From the NCBI GenBank assembly GCA_902826455.1, contig CADEEV010000001.1, positions 122,955 to 186,954 on the forward strand: 64,000 nt of DNA. Reading direction: 5' to 3'. Origin of the DNA: an uncultured Acidobacteriota bacterium (lineage in GTDB: Bacteria > Acidobacteriota > Vicinamibacteria > Fen-336). Position numbers and translations under genes: made by a program. The notes under the pieces were generated by a model. That model made no database searches. It was given only the letters and a program-made list of their open reading frames with translations, and had not been told where the DNA came from. Positions 50,444-59,322 of this stretch are shown here, one piece after another. Numbering within the stretch: the first letter of the stretch is position 1; each line of letters begins with the position of its first letter.

Positions 50444-51412
50444 ATGCCGACCGTGTTCGAGCTGGGCGGAGTTCCGATCGCCCTCGAAGCGCCCCTCGAG
50501 GACCGCGCCTGGATTGCGGGATTCGGCGGCTGCTTCGAGCGCGGCGATCTCGCCCACGCCGCGTACCGGATCGTGTTCGAGCCGTTCCCGGGCTCCCCTC
50601 CGGAAGCCGCGAGCGAGGCCCGGAGCCGCGTCGCGTTCGCCCTCGACGGCGGGCCGCTACGGCTCCCGGTGGTCGAGGCCGGCGGCGCCCTCCGCGCCTG
50701 GGACGCGACGGCCGACGCGGTGCTGGACGTGACCGACGCGGGCCGCACGACGCGGATCCGGCACGGAGACGACCGCCTCGCGGCGCGCCTGCTGCTCCTG
50801 CGCGTCGCCCGCGAGTACGCCCACAACCAGGCCCTGGCCGAGGGGGATCTCGTCCTGCACGCCGCCGGTCTCGTGTCCGAGGGCAGGGCCCACGCCGTCA
50901 CGGGAGCGAAGGGCGCAGGGAAGACCACCCGGGCCTTGCGGCTCATGGCCTCGGGGCATCGCTATCTCTCGAACGACCGGGTCCGCATCAGCCTCGGGGC
51001 CGCGCCTCGCGCCTTCGGCATCCCCACCGTCGTGACGCTTCGACCGGGAACGCTGGCGCTGTTCCCGGAGCTCGAGGCCGCCCTGCGCGGGGCCGGCGAC
51101 TACCGCCGCGCCGCGGGCGAGGGCATGGAACCGCCACGACAGGACGCCGCCGGTCTGCGCTTGAGCCCGGCCCAGCTCTGCGCCGCGTTCGGCCAGGAGC
51201 CCATGGCCGCAGCCGTTCTCGGCTCGATCCTCCTTCTCGAGCGCGAGGCCACGGAGGCGTCGCTCCTGGAGTGCCTGATCGGGCAGGCGAGCGGCGTCTA
51301 CGCCTCGGAGCTGTTCCGATCCGCTGCGGAGCCGGCCGTGTCCGTGGCCCAGCTTCGCGAGCGCGTCGCACGCCTGGCCGCCATCGTTCCGTGCGTCTCG
51401 GAGCGGCGATGA
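50444..51412 (+). CDS. HprK-like P-loop kinase (HprK-related kinase A type)
   Basis: A 322-residue cytoplasmic protein. The C-terminal half resembles HPr kinase: a Walker A motif GAKGAGKTT (residues 154-162) followed by the second motif YLSNDRVRI (about 174-182), where HprK has a conserved acidic pair. The N-terminal 130 residues have no known domain. HprK-related kinases occur in small gene groups with an uncharacterised nucleotidyltransferase family, also present here at 54.2 kb, and often with a PqqD-like protein, which I do not find. No HPr or PTS gene is near, so HPr itself is an unlikely substrate. The next gene overlaps by 4 bases. Confidence 0.72.
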   Translation: MPTVFELGGVPIALEAPLEDRAWIAGFGGCFERGDLAHAAYRIVFEPFPGSPPEAASEARSRVAFALDGGPLRLPVVEAGGALRAWDATADAVLDVTDAGRTTRIRHGDDRLAARLLLLRVAREYAHNQALAEGDLVLHAAGLVSEGRAHAVTGAKGAGKTTRALRLMASGHRYLSNDRVRISLGAAPRAFGIPTVVTLRPGTLALFPELEAALRGAGDYRRAAGEGMEPPRQDAAGLRLSPAQLCAAFGQEPMAAAVLGSILLLEREATEASLLECLIGQASGVYASELFRSAAEPAVSVAQLRERVARLAAIVPCVSERR

Positions 51413-52227
51413 GCGCCGTTCTCCCGGCGGTGCTCGCGCGCCTCGAGCCCGTGGTGTCGCTCGCGCCCCTGTCGCGCCGCGGCCAGTCGCCGGCGTTCCG
51501 GCTGGAGATCGCCACCGGGCCGGCGCTCAAGGCCCGGGCCTTTCCGAGCCCCGCGCTCGCACGCCGCGTGGAGCGCCTCCTGCGCGCGGCGCCGGACCTG
51601 CCGCAGCCGAGGCTTCGCGAGGGACGCGTGCTCGTGACCGAGTTCATCGAAGGCGTGTGCGTCGACCGGCTGCTCGCGGCCTCGCCGCAGTTCGAGCCGG
51701 ACCTGGTCACGGCCGCCGGCGCGCTCCTCGGCTGGCTCCATGCATGCCGCCCCGCGGGTCGCGCGCTTCCCGTGGCGTTCCACGCGTCCCGCCTGCGCCG
51801 CGTCGTCGCGCGCCTGTTCCGCCTCGAGCTCATCGAGGCGGAAGAGCGTCGCCGCCTCGAGCGCCTGCCGGCGCCCCGCCGCGGGCCCGTCGTCCTCACC
51901 CACGGCGACCTGTGCCCCGAGAACCTCGTGCTCACGCCGGGAGGAAGGCTGCGGGCGATCGACGAGGAACGGCTCGCGTTGCGGCCCCTCGGCTTCGAGC
52001 TCGCCCGAACCGTCGCCCGCTGGCCGCTCGACGCGGAGCTCGAGGCGCGCCTGATTCGAGGCTACGAGCGCGCAGGCGGCCACCCGGAAAGCTATCGGGC
52101 CTCCCGCGAGTTCTGGCTGGCCGTGGTCCTCGCCACGAGCCTCGACTACCGCTTGCGCGTGGCGCCCGACGCCCTGGGTCCCGCCCTCGCCGCGCTTCGG
52201 CGGCTGGCTCGCGAGAAGGGACTCTAG
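51409..52227 (+). CDS. Aminoglycoside-phosphotransferase-like small-molecule kinase
   Basis: A 272-residue protein with the APH/choline-kinase fold. The catalytic loop LTHGDLCPENLVL gives D167 and N172, and the metal-binding aspartate is in AIDEER (D185) instead of the usual IDW/IDF. A basic N-lobe lacks a clear glycine-rich loop. The family phosphorylates small hydroxylated compounds or sugars and is not by itself evidence of antibiotic resistance. It is co-translated with the HprK-like gene (ATGA) and ends convergent with the GT-A-like gene, overlapping by 4 bases. Confidence 0.78.
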   Translation: MSAVLPAVLARLEPVVSLAPLSRRGQSPAFRLEIATGPALKARAFPSPALARRVERLLRAAPDLPQPRLREGRVLVTEFIEGVCVDRLLAASPQFEPDLVTAAGALLGWLHACRPAGRALPVAFHASRLRRVVARLFRLELIEAEERRRLERLPAPRRGPVVLTHGDLCPENLVLTPGGRLRAIDEERLALRPLGFELARTVARWPLDAELEARLIRGYERAGGHPESYRASREFWLAVVLATSLDYRLRVAPDALGPALAALRRLAREKGL

Positions 52228-52949
52228 CGAAGCGCGAGCGCGTCCATGAGCGCCGCCATGCGCGCGACGTAGGGCTCGCTCCAGGCGAGCTCGGGCGTCG
52301 GCGTGGACCGGTACAGGCTCCGGTACTCGCGCCATCGCGCCACGAGGGTGGCGCGGCCGAAGCGTCGCTTCCGGAAGTGCAGGGACGTCTGGGATGCCAG
52401 GCTCCGGTTCATGAGGCTCAGGCGCTGCGGGAGCGACACGAGCCGGCCCGGCCGCGCGTCGCACCAGCGGCTGGCGGCGACATGGGACGCGAGAAGGGGC
52501 TGGTTCGTTGCGGACCGGGGCAACGCGTAGTTGTTCGTGGCGCAGGTCCACTTGAGCGGCGTCGCGGGAACCAGGCGGCGCCTCAGGAGCGCCAGCCGGT
52601 GACCCCAGTCGATCGGGACCTCCAGGAAGCTGGCGCTCCAGAGGCAGCCTTCCGCCGCTGCGAGCGGGCCGAGGTGGCGGGCGAGATCCGGCGCGAACCA
52701 GTCGTCGTCGTCGACCGGCGCCACCCAGGCGCCCTCGGGGATCTCCTCCCAGGGGACGGCCACCGCATCACGCACGCGGGACAGGTTGAGCTCCGCGATC
52801 TTCTTGAGCTCCGAGCGGAACGCGCGGTAGGGAAGCGTGAACGTGGAATCCCACAGGGCCACGCGCTGGGCGAAGGCCGGTGAGAGCTGGCGCCGGAAGG
52901 CCGCCTCGTCGTTCCAGTCCGCGGTCTCGCGGACCCACAGGTAGATCAC
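52224..52949 (-). CDS. Small GT-A-like glycosyltransferase-family protein
   Basis: A 241-residue protein with a run of acidic residues, VAPVDDDDWFAPD (D80-D83), like the DxD site of GT-A glycosyltransferases. The flanking pattern, a strand before DDDDW and FAPDLARHL after, resembles putative family-2-like transferases. The N-terminal nucleotide-binding half of normal GT2 enzymes is short or missing, so donor use is unclear. The GTG start at 52947-52949 overlaps the stop of the UGT-type gene, implying that both act on the same molecule. No membrane segment is visible. Confidence 0.62.
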   Translation of the reverse strand: MIYLWVRETADWNDEAAFRRQLSPAFAQRVALWDSTFTLPYRAFRSELKKIAELNLSRVRDAVAVPWEEIPEGAWVAPVDDDDWFAPDLARHLGPLAAAEGCLWSASFLEVPIDWGHRLALLRRRLVPATPLKWTCATNNYALPRSATNQPLLASHVAASRWCDARPGRLVSLPQRLSLMNRSLASQTSLHFRKRRFGRATLVARWREYRSLYRSTPTPELAWSEPYVARMAALMDALALR

Positions 52950-54196
52950 GACGAAAGCGCGACGAGGCGGTCGAGGATGCGGGGCCGGGCCGCCATCACT
53001 TCGCGCTCCCAGCCGCGTGCGCGTTCCAGGGCGGCCCCCAGCTCGGTGCGCCGCCTGCGCAGCGCTTGCAGCGCCGTGGCCACTTCCGCCGTCGTGAGGC
53101 GGCCGCGGGGCTCCCGGAGGAGCGGCAGGGCGACGCCCAGCTCCTGGCTGCGCCGCGCCAGGCCGGGCTGGTCCCAGAAGAACGGGCACGAGAGCATGGG
53201 CACGCCCTGGACGATCGCCTCGTGGGTCGAGTTGAGGCCGTGATGCGTGACGTACACGTCGGCCCTCTCGAGGATCCGCCACTGGTCGACGTAGCTCTCG
53301 ACAGACACGCGCGCGCGCCTCAAGGCCGCGCGCTCGTCGTCCGTCAGCTTCGCGCCGCCGAGACTGATCACGGCGCTCACGTCGGGCTCCTGGTCGAGGG
53401 CCTCCGCAAGCGTCCGCAGGATGCGAAGGGCATCGGCGGCGTAGTAGCCCCAGATGACGGTCCCGAAGGAGACGTAGACGTTGAGACGGCCGGCGGCGCG
53501 CGGCTGGAAGGGCGCGGCGACCGCCTCGGGCCTCGGGTAATCCGGCCCCGGCAGCGACCCGTAGAACTCCACGGGCTCGAACACGGTCCTCTCCTCGGCG
53601 CTCAGGAACTCGGGAGGCTCGCAGTAGAGGTTCAGATCGGGGCTGAGGCCCGACACGTAGGAGAACGGCGACGCGTCGGCGAGGCCGTGGCGCGTGCGCA
53701 GGATCTCGACGGCCTCGAGACAGCGCTCCGAGATGCGGACCCGGGGATCGGTCGCGAGCTCCGCGAGCAATCGCTGCGGTGCCGCGTTGTGGCCGGCGCA
53801 CACGTTGACGCGGGGGATGTCGAGGATGCGGGCCACCACGCGGCCGATCACCGCGAACGTGTCGTGGACGATCAGCCCGGGATCGAGATCCGCGACCATG
53901 CGCGCGATCTCCTCGCCGTAGCGTCCGGCGAACGTCACCGAGCGCGCCGGGATCGGCAGCGAGGCGTCGTCGGCCGACTCCAGGGTGTGGCCCGCGAAGA
54001 GGTCCACGAAGCGGCCGCCGGCCTGTTCGACGAGGCTGCGGCAACCGCCGTGGGTGAGGACGTGGACCGGCACCCCGCGCGCCGAGAGGCCCGCGATCAG
54101 CGACCAGAGGCGCTGGAAGTGACCGACGCCCACCATGCAGAAGAAGACGACAGGCCGTCGCGTTCCGGCGCTCGTCACCGAGCGCGATCTTCCCAC
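52946..54196 (-). CDS. UGT/MGT-type glycosyltransferase (GT1 family)
   Basis: A 416-residue GT-B enzyme. The N-terminal PVVFFCMVGVGHFQRLWSLI is the acceptor-domain start with the catalytic-histidine region VGHF. LNVYVSFGTVIWGY begins the donor domain, and THHGLNSTHEAIVQGVPMLS followed by CPFFWDQPGLARR is the nucleotide-sugar signature of macrolide and flavonoid glycosyltransferases. It would transfer a sugar from a nucleotide donor to a lipid, polyketide or peptide acceptor. The GTG start at 54196 is one of two (the other is 7 codons later); the gene is divergent from the nucleotidyltransferase gene 40 bases away. Confidence 0.85.
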   Translation of the reverse strand: MGRSRSVTSAGTRRPVVFFCMVGVGHFQRLWSLIAGLSARGVPVHVLTHGGCRSLVEQAGGRFVDLFAGHTLESADDASLPIPARSVTFAGRYGEEIARMVADLDPGLIVHDTFAVIGRVVARILDIPRVNVCAGHNAAPQRLLAELATDPRVRISERCLEAVEILRTRHGLADASPFSYVSGLSPDLNLYCEPPEFLSAEERTVFEPVEFYGSLPGPDYPRPEAVAAPFQPRAAGRLNVYVSFGTVIWGYYAADALRILRTLAEALDQEPDVSAVISLGGAKLTDDERAALRRARVSVESYVDQWRILERADVYVTHHGLNSTHEAIVQGVPMLSCPFFWDQPGLARRSQELGVALPLLREPRGRLTTAEVATALQALRRRRTELGAALERARGWEREVMAARPRILDRLVALSS

Positions 54197-54236
54197 ACTT
54201 GATCCCTTCGGAACCCGCCGCTACGCTCGCGACCCG

Positions 54237-55307
54237 ATGTCCCGGAGCGCCTACGTGCGGGTCGCGCGCCACGCCGGCTTGCGTGAGGCCCAGGGTCTGG
54301 CCCGGGCCCTGGCCGAGCTCGAGGGCGAGCCCGACACGATCGCCGCCACGTTGCGCTCGCATCAGCTCATCGCGCTCGTCACGGGCGCATTGTCCCCGGG
54401 GGGGCTGGACGCCGCGCTGCCCGAGGCGACGGCGCGAGCGGTACGAGCCCGCGCTCTCGCGCCGGTGCCGATCGAGACGCTCGTCGCGGGGTTCGAAGAG
54501 GCACGCCGTGCCCTGCAAGACGCGGGCATTCCCGTGCTCCTGCTGAAGGGCTTCGTCCTCGCCGACCGGCTCTATGGCGGCCTCGGCGCCCGACCCCAGC
54601 ACGACATCGACCTGCTGGTCCGTCGCCGCCAGTTCGCGTCCGCCCGCCGGGTCCTGCAGCGTCTCGGTTTCGAGGACAGCGACCACGACCTGCACTCGCG
54701 CACCTTCGCTCGCGGCGCGCTCAAGGTCGACCTGCACTGGTGCCTGCGCTGGGCGCCGGCGTTTCGCGTCGACGAGGCGCGGCTCTGGCGGGAGTCTGAG
54801 GGCGCGACGCTCGGGAGCCTCGGGTGCCAGACCCTGTCCGACGAGTGGACGCTGGTGCTGCTGGCCCTCGGCAGCTTCGAGGACCTGGGCCAGGGCATGG
54901 CGAAGCTCAAGCAGCTCCTCGACCTCTACCTCTACCTGCGGCGAGTGGACGCGACGCTCGACTGGGCGGCGTTCTTCAGGGCCCGCGAGAGCGAGCGGCT
55001 CGGGGAGATCGTGGAAACCGTGTTCGCGCTGGTCGTCGCGCTCTTCGACGCGAGAGACGAGCTGCCGCGGCTGTGCGCGGCCGTCGACGCGAGGCGCTTC
55101 GCGCCGCGCGAGCGCGCCCTCGACCTGGTCTTCGCGCCGCGCAAGGAGCCTCGGAACCTGGCCTGGTTCGCGCGCGTCTACCCGGGAAGCCTGGCCCACT
55201 ACCTCGCGTGGTTCTGGTACGGCGGCTTTCCCCGGAACCTGCGGCCGTGGAACGCGGCGCGCCTCGTCGCGAGCCTGCGGGTCGCGTTCAGCGGGCGGCG
55301 GCGCTAG
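54237..55307 (+). CDS. NTP_transf_5-family nucleotidyltransferase
   Basis: A 356-residue protein of the uncharacterised nucleotidyltransferase family. The active-site region is PVLLLKGFVLADRLYGGLGA then RPQHDIDLLVRRRQFASARR, where the DID aspartates (D123, D125) should bind metal and K104 lies in the conserved KG motif. A second helical domain forms the C-terminal 200 residues. Family members are often linked to HprK-related kinases, glycosyltransferases and asparagine-synthase-like genes; their substrates are unknown. The ATG at 54237 is chosen over an earlier start inside the promoter region. Its end overlaps the S9 peptidase gene by 20 bases tail to tail. Confidence 0.8.
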   Translation: MSRSAYVRVARHAGLREAQGLARALAELEGEPDTIAATLRSHQLIALVTGALSPGGLDAALPEATARAVRARALAPVPIETLVAGFEEARRALQDAGIPVLLLKGFVLADRLYGGLGARPQHDIDLLVRRRQFASARRVLQRLGFEDSDHDLHSRTFARGALKVDLHWCLRWAPAFRVDEARLWRESEGATLGSLGCQTLSDEWTLVLLALGSFEDLGQGMAKLKQLLDLYLYLRRVDATLDWAAFFRARESERLGEIVETVFALVVALFDARDELPRLCAAVDARRFAPRERALDLVFAPRKEPRNLAWFARVYPGSLAHYLAWFWYGGFPRNLRPWNAARLVASLRVAFSGRRR

Positions 55308-57291
55308 CGGCCGGCTTCAGCCGCTTGTCGTACCACGCGAGACTCCGTACGAAGCGGTCCTTCTGGTAGCTGGGCGTCTCGATCGAGTGGTACTGGCCGG
55401 GATATATGACGAGCTCGGTCTCGATCCCGCGGCGTCGCAGCGACTGGTAGAGCAGCTCGGAGTTCACCAGGGGCACCCGCATGTCGGCGGCCCCGCACAA
55501 CACGAGGGTCGGCGCCGTCACCTTGTCCATGTCGAAGAACGGCGACAGGCGGTCCCACAGCGCCGCGTTCTTCCACGGCAGGCCGAGCTCGGTCTCCCAC
55601 CAGTACTGCAGGTCGTCGACCCCGTAGTTGGCGCTCATCAAGACGCCGCTCGCTCCCGACACCGCGACCTTGAAGCGGTTCGTGCGGGTGATCGCGTAGT
55701 TCGTCAGGTAGCCGCCGTAGCTCCAGCCCCCGACTCCGAGGCGCTCGGGATCGGCGATGCCTCGCGCGATCGCGTCGTCCACCGAGGCCATGACGTCCAT
55801 CAGGTCCTTGTCGCCCCAGGCCGCCCAGATGGCGCGGCCGAAGGCGCGGCCGTAGCCCGTGGAGCCGCGATAGTTCGGCATCACGACCGCGTAGCCCTGG
55901 CTCGCATAGAAGTGCCACTCGAAATCGAACTGGGCCGAGTCCTGCTCCGCCGGGCCGCCGTGGGGTCGCAGCAGGAGGGGCAGGCGCGTGCCGGGCCTCG
56001 AGTCGGCGGGCAGCGCCAGGAAGTAGTCCACCTTCGTTCCGTCCGGGCTCGTGGCCTGCAGCTTCTGCACCCTGGCGAGCTGGACGTCCTTCAGGAACGC
56101 GTCGTTCGTCGTCGTCACGCGGCGCAGGCCGGCGGGCGTGACGGCCGAGATCTCGGCCGGATACTGAGGCTGGCTCTCCAGCACCACGAGCTCGCCCTTC
56201 GGCCCCAGGTCGTAGGCGAACACCGTACGGTCGCCCGACACCGGCCGATCCACGACCCCGGTCGCGACGACGACCCGGGCGAGGTGCTGGTTGCCCGAGT
56301 CCTCGAGCACGAACAGCACGGCTTTCCCGTCGGCGCTGAAACGGGGACGCGCCACGTTGCGATCGAGGGAGGCGCCGATCGCCCGGGTCGGGCCGCCCGC
56401 CGCCGCCACCAGGGCCAGGTGGTTGGACGTGTAGATCGTGTCTTCCTTGTCCGCTCCACCCTCCACGAAGGCGATCCATTTCCCGTCGGGTGACCAGGCG
56501 GGCGACGCGTCCGTGCTCGCGGCGCTCGTGAGCGCGCGCGGTGCCGCATCCCTGCTCGGCGCGACCACGAAGATGTCCGTGTTCTCGTTGGCGTCCGCGT
56601 CGGCCGTGCGGTTGCTCGTGAACGCGAGCCACTGGCCGTCGGGCGACCACGCCGGGTCGTCGTCATCGAACGCGCCCGACGTGACCTGCACGCTCGTCTT
56701 CGCCGCCACGTCGAACACGTGGACATGCGAGCGGAGGTCGTTCAGGTAGCCGTTCCCGTCGCTCTTGAACTTGAGCCGATGGATGACGATCGGCTTCTCG
56801 GTCTTCTCGTCGTCCTTCTTCGCCTCGGGGCTCGGGGCGTCAGGGTCGACGTCGGAGACGACGAGGGCGAGGCGCTTCGAGTCCGGGGACCAGGCGAGGT
56901 CGGACACGCTCGCCTTGTAGTCCGTGAGCTTCTGGGCTTCGCCGCCGCGCCGGTCGAGGAGCCAGACCTGCGTGAACTCGCTCTCGCGGCTCGAGAGGAA
57001 CGCGAGGTAGCGGCCGTCGGGGCTGAAGCGCGGGCGCGACTCCGACTTCTCGGACGAGGTGATGCGCAGCGGCTCGCCGCCCGCCACCGGGGCCATCCAC
57101 ACGTCGCTGCCGGCCTTGTCCTTGGCCAGGCTCGTGGCGGTCACGGTGTACGCGACCCACTGGCCGTCGGGGCTGAGGCGGGGGTCGTCGACGTCGCGGA
57201 TCGCGAACAGGTCGTCGACCGTGAGCGGCCGCGGGGCGGCCAGGGCCGGAAGCGTTGCAAGGAGGAAGACGGGGAGGACACGAAGCCGCAT
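55288..57291 (-). CDS. S9-family serine peptidase (acylaminoacyl-peptidase/DPP type)
   Basis: A 667-residue secreted peptidase. A signal peptide (LRVLPVFLLATLPALAAP) precedes a beta-propeller of WD40-like blades (RLSPDGQWVAYT, RFSPDGRYLAFLS, AWSPDGQWLAFTS, AWSPDGKWIAFVE) and a C-terminal alpha/beta hydrolase. The catalytic triad is serine 524 in GGWSYGGYL, aspartate in GAADMRVP and histidine in GQYHSIE. It removes dipeptides or acylated residues from short peptides in the periplasm. The ATG at 57291 is chosen over a GTG three codons upstream because GAGG stands eight bases before it. Divergent from the M20 peptidase gene. Confidence 0.92.
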   Translation of the reverse strand: MRLRVLPVFLLATLPALAAPRPLTVDDLFAIRDVDDPRLSPDGQWVAYTVTATSLAKDKAGSDVWMAPVAGGEPLRITSSEKSESRPRFSPDGRYLAFLSSRESEFTQVWLLDRRGGEAQKLTDYKASVSDLAWSPDSKRLALVVSDVDPDAPSPEAKKDDEKTEKPIVIHRLKFKSDGNGYLNDLRSHVHVFDVAAKTSVQVTSGAFDDDDPAWSPDGQWLAFTSNRTADADANENTDIFVVAPSRDAAPRALTSAASTDASPAWSPDGKWIAFVEGGADKEDTIYTSNHLALVAAAGGPTRAIGASLDRNVARPRFSADGKAVLFVLEDSGNQHLARVVVATGVVDRPVSGDRTVFAYDLGPKGELVVLESQPQYPAEISAVTPAGLRRVTTTNDAFLKDVQLARVQKLQATSPDGTKVDYFLALPADSRPGTRLPLLLRPHGGPAEQDSAQFDFEWHFYASQGYAVVMPNYRGSTGYGRAFGRAIWAAWGDKDLMDVMASVDDAIARGIADPERLGVGGWSYGGYLTNYAITRTNRFKVAVSGASGVLMSANYGVDDLQYWWETELGLPWKNAALWDRLSPFFDMDKVTAPTLVLCGAADMRVPLVNSELLYQSLRRRGIETELVIYPGQYHSIETPSYQKDRFVRSLAWYDKRLKPAASAAAR

Positions 57292-57385
57292 CGGGATCAC
57301 CTCGGGATGCCGGACTTATGGCGCGCGTCCGGCGCGGCTGTCAAGGCGGTGCTATCCTCCCGCCGGTCTTCCTGGAGGTCCGTCC

Positions 57386-58774
57386 ATGCGTGCTTTCGCA
57401 GCACTTCTCGCCCTCGCGACCCTGCCCGCCCTGGCCGCGGATTCGCAGGACAAGGTCTACGAGGACATGGCCGTGGACCTGCTCCAGCGCTACGTGCAGG
57501 TGGACACCACGAACCCGCCCGGCAACGAGCTGAAGGCGGCGCAGTTCTACAAGGCGGTCCTCGACAAGGAAGGCATCCCCTCCGAGGTCGACGAGTTCGC
57601 GCCCGGCCGAGCCAACATCCTCGCGACCCTGAAGGGCAACGGCTCGGCCCGCCCCCTGGTCCTCGCGAACCACATGGACGTCGTGCCGGCCGAGCCCGCG
57701 CGCTGGTCCGTGGCTCCCTTCGCCGGGGTCTTGAAGGACGGCGTCCTGTACGGCCGCGGCGCCGTGGACATGAAGTCCGAGGGCATCCTGCACCTCGTCG
57801 CCTTCATCCGTCTGAAGCGCGAGAACGTGCCGCTGGCCCGCGACGTGATGTTCCTGGGCACGGCGGACGAGGAGAACGATTTCCTGGGCGCGATTCGAGC
57901 CCTCTCGCCCGAGGGTTTCGGCAAGCAGCTGCGGAGCGCCGAGTACCTGATCACCGAGGGCGGCGAGAACCGTCTGGATGCCACGGGCAAGCCGCTCTAC
58001 TTCGGCGTGCAGGCGGCCCAGAAGGGTGCGTACTGGCTGACGCTCAAGGCCAGCGGCCGCACGGGTCACGGCTCGCGTCCGATCGCCGACTCGGCCCTCA
58101 ACCGGCTCATTCGCGCGCTCGAGCGGATCCGGCTGTGGAAGACGGACTTGCGCGTGCTGCCGTCGGTCGCGAAGTTCTGCCGCGACCAGGTGCCGCAGCT
58201 CCGGCCGCCGCAGTCCGAGTGGTACCAGGACATCGCGAAGGCGATCCAGGATCCGGCCGTGGCCGCGAAGGTGTACGACGACGAGAGCATCTCCGCCCTG
58301 CTGCGCAACACCGTCTCGATCACGGTGGTTCACGCCGGCACGGCGACCAACGTGATCCCCGGGTCCGTCGAGGCTCAGCTCGACGTGCGTCTGCTGCCCG
58401 GCCAGGACCCGCAGGCCTTCCTGGCCCAGGTCCGGAAGGTGGTCGACGACCCGACCGTCGAGGTCGCGCCGCCGCCGCACTTCTACCAGGCGAGCGAGAG
58501 CAACATCGACACGCCCCTCTTCAAGACGATCGAGAGCGTCGTCCGCCGCCACTTCCCGGGCATCCCGGTCACGACGAAGATGAGCACGGGCGCCACGGAG
58601 AGCGCGTTGTACCGGCCGCTCGGCATCGTGGCCTACGGCTTCACGCCCCTGCTCATGACTCAAGAGGAAGACGCGTCGCAGCACTCCGACGACGAGCGCG
58701 TGCGGGTCGCGACCGTGCGGCAGGCCTCGAGCATCTTCTTCGAAGTCGTCGCGGAGACCGCCCGCAAGCCGTGA
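57386..58774 (+). CDS. M20-family metallopeptidase with signal peptide
   Basis: A 462-residue zinc peptidase. A signal peptide (MRAFAALLALATLPALAA) is followed by the M20 motifs VLANHMDVVPAEP (first zinc histidine and aspartate), LYGRGAVDMKSEG (bridging aspartate), GTADEENDFLGA (catalytic glutamate pair) and a late histidine in EDASQHSDDERV. The dimerisation domain contains SGRTGHGSRP. It probably trims peptides or N-acyl amino acids in the periplasm and could complement the divergent S9 peptidase. The ATG has GGAGG nine bases upstream. The next gene overlaps by 4 bases. Confidence 0.9.
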   Translation: MRAFAALLALATLPALAADSQDKVYEDMAVDLLQRYVQVDTTNPPGNELKAAQFYKAVLDKEGIPSEVDEFAPGRANILATLKGNGSARPLVLANHMDVVPAEPARWSVAPFAGVLKDGVLYGRGAVDMKSEGILHLVAFIRLKRENVPLARDVMFLGTADEENDFLGAIRALSPEGFGKQLRSAEYLITEGGENRLDATGKPLYFGVQAAQKGAYWLTLKASGRTGHGSRPIADSALNRLIRALERIRLWKTDLRVLPSVAKFCRDQVPQLRPPQSEWYQDIAKAIQDPAVAAKVYDDESISALLRNTVSITVVHAGTATNVIPGSVEAQLDVRLLPGQDPQAFLAQVRKVVDDPTVEVAPPPHFYQASESNIDTPLFKTIESVVRRHFPGIPVTTKMSTGATESALYRPLGIVAYGFTPLLMTQEEDASQHSDDERVRVATVRQASSIFFEVVAETARKP

Positions 58775-59298
58775 TCGCGATCCTGCTCGCGGCGGCTCTC
58801 GCGCCGCCGTTCCCCGTGACGCCCGGGAGCTTCTGGGAGTACCGGGAAACGTACGCGGAGCACCGCGGCGACGTCGACGTGGTCACCGACGAGGACACGC
58901 GCTTCGACATGCGGGGCACGGCCGGCCGGCCCCTCGTGGTGCAGACGGGAGGCGTCGATCCCGCGGGCGCCTCGCCGATCGAGGTCGGCGCCGACTGGAT
59001 CCGCCTGGGCTCGTGGACCGGGGAGGAAGCGCTCCCGCTGCCGCTCGTGGTCGGCGCCACCCGGCCGGCCGACGACCAGGGCCGGCCCGGCTGGACCGTC
59101 GAGGCCGAGGAGGAGGCGACCGTCCCGGCCGGGCGCTTCACCGCTTTGCGCTGCGCCCTCCGCACCTGGCGCAGCGAGTCGGTGCTGTGGATCGTGCCGG
59201 GGGTCGGCGTCGTGCGTGAGACCCAGGGGAGTCCGGGCCGGCGTCCGGACATAGAGAGGGTACTCGTCCGGGCCTCCACCCTCGGCGCGACCCCCTAG
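58771..59298 (+). CDS. Small secreted hypothetical protein
   Basis: A 175-residue protein beginning with a short hydrophobic export signal ([16 protein letters not shown]). The mature part is rich in beta strands and acidic residues. [16 protein letters not shown] near the N-terminus and [20 protein letters not shown] with [14 protein letters not shown] near the C-terminus resemble the general pattern of secreted proteins that carry a WxY leader and a GxFxA segment, but I know no named family. The GTG overlaps the M20 stop, so the two exported proteins are made together. Confidence 0.7.
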   Translation: MIAILLAAALAPPFPVTPGSFWEYRETYAEHRGDVDVVTDEDTRFDMRGTAGRPLVVQTGGVDPAGASPIEVGADWIRLGSWTGEEALPLPLVVGATRPADDQGRPGWTVEAEEEATVPAGRFTALRCALRTWRSESVLWIVPGVGVVRETQGSPGRRPDIERVLVRASTLGATP

Positions 59299-59322
59299 GG
59301 CCGCGTGGTATCCTGCCGGGCT

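Noticed and set aside
51409-52227. Reading the APH-like gene as an aminoglycoside resistance determinant
   Set aside because: The fold is shared with many metabolic kinases, the metal-binding motif is atypical and the context is not a resistance element.
52224-55199. A 991-codon minus-strand open frame
   Set aside because: Only its last 241 codons are a plausible gene. The upstream part is antisense of the nucleotidyltransferase and out of frame with the UGT-type gene.
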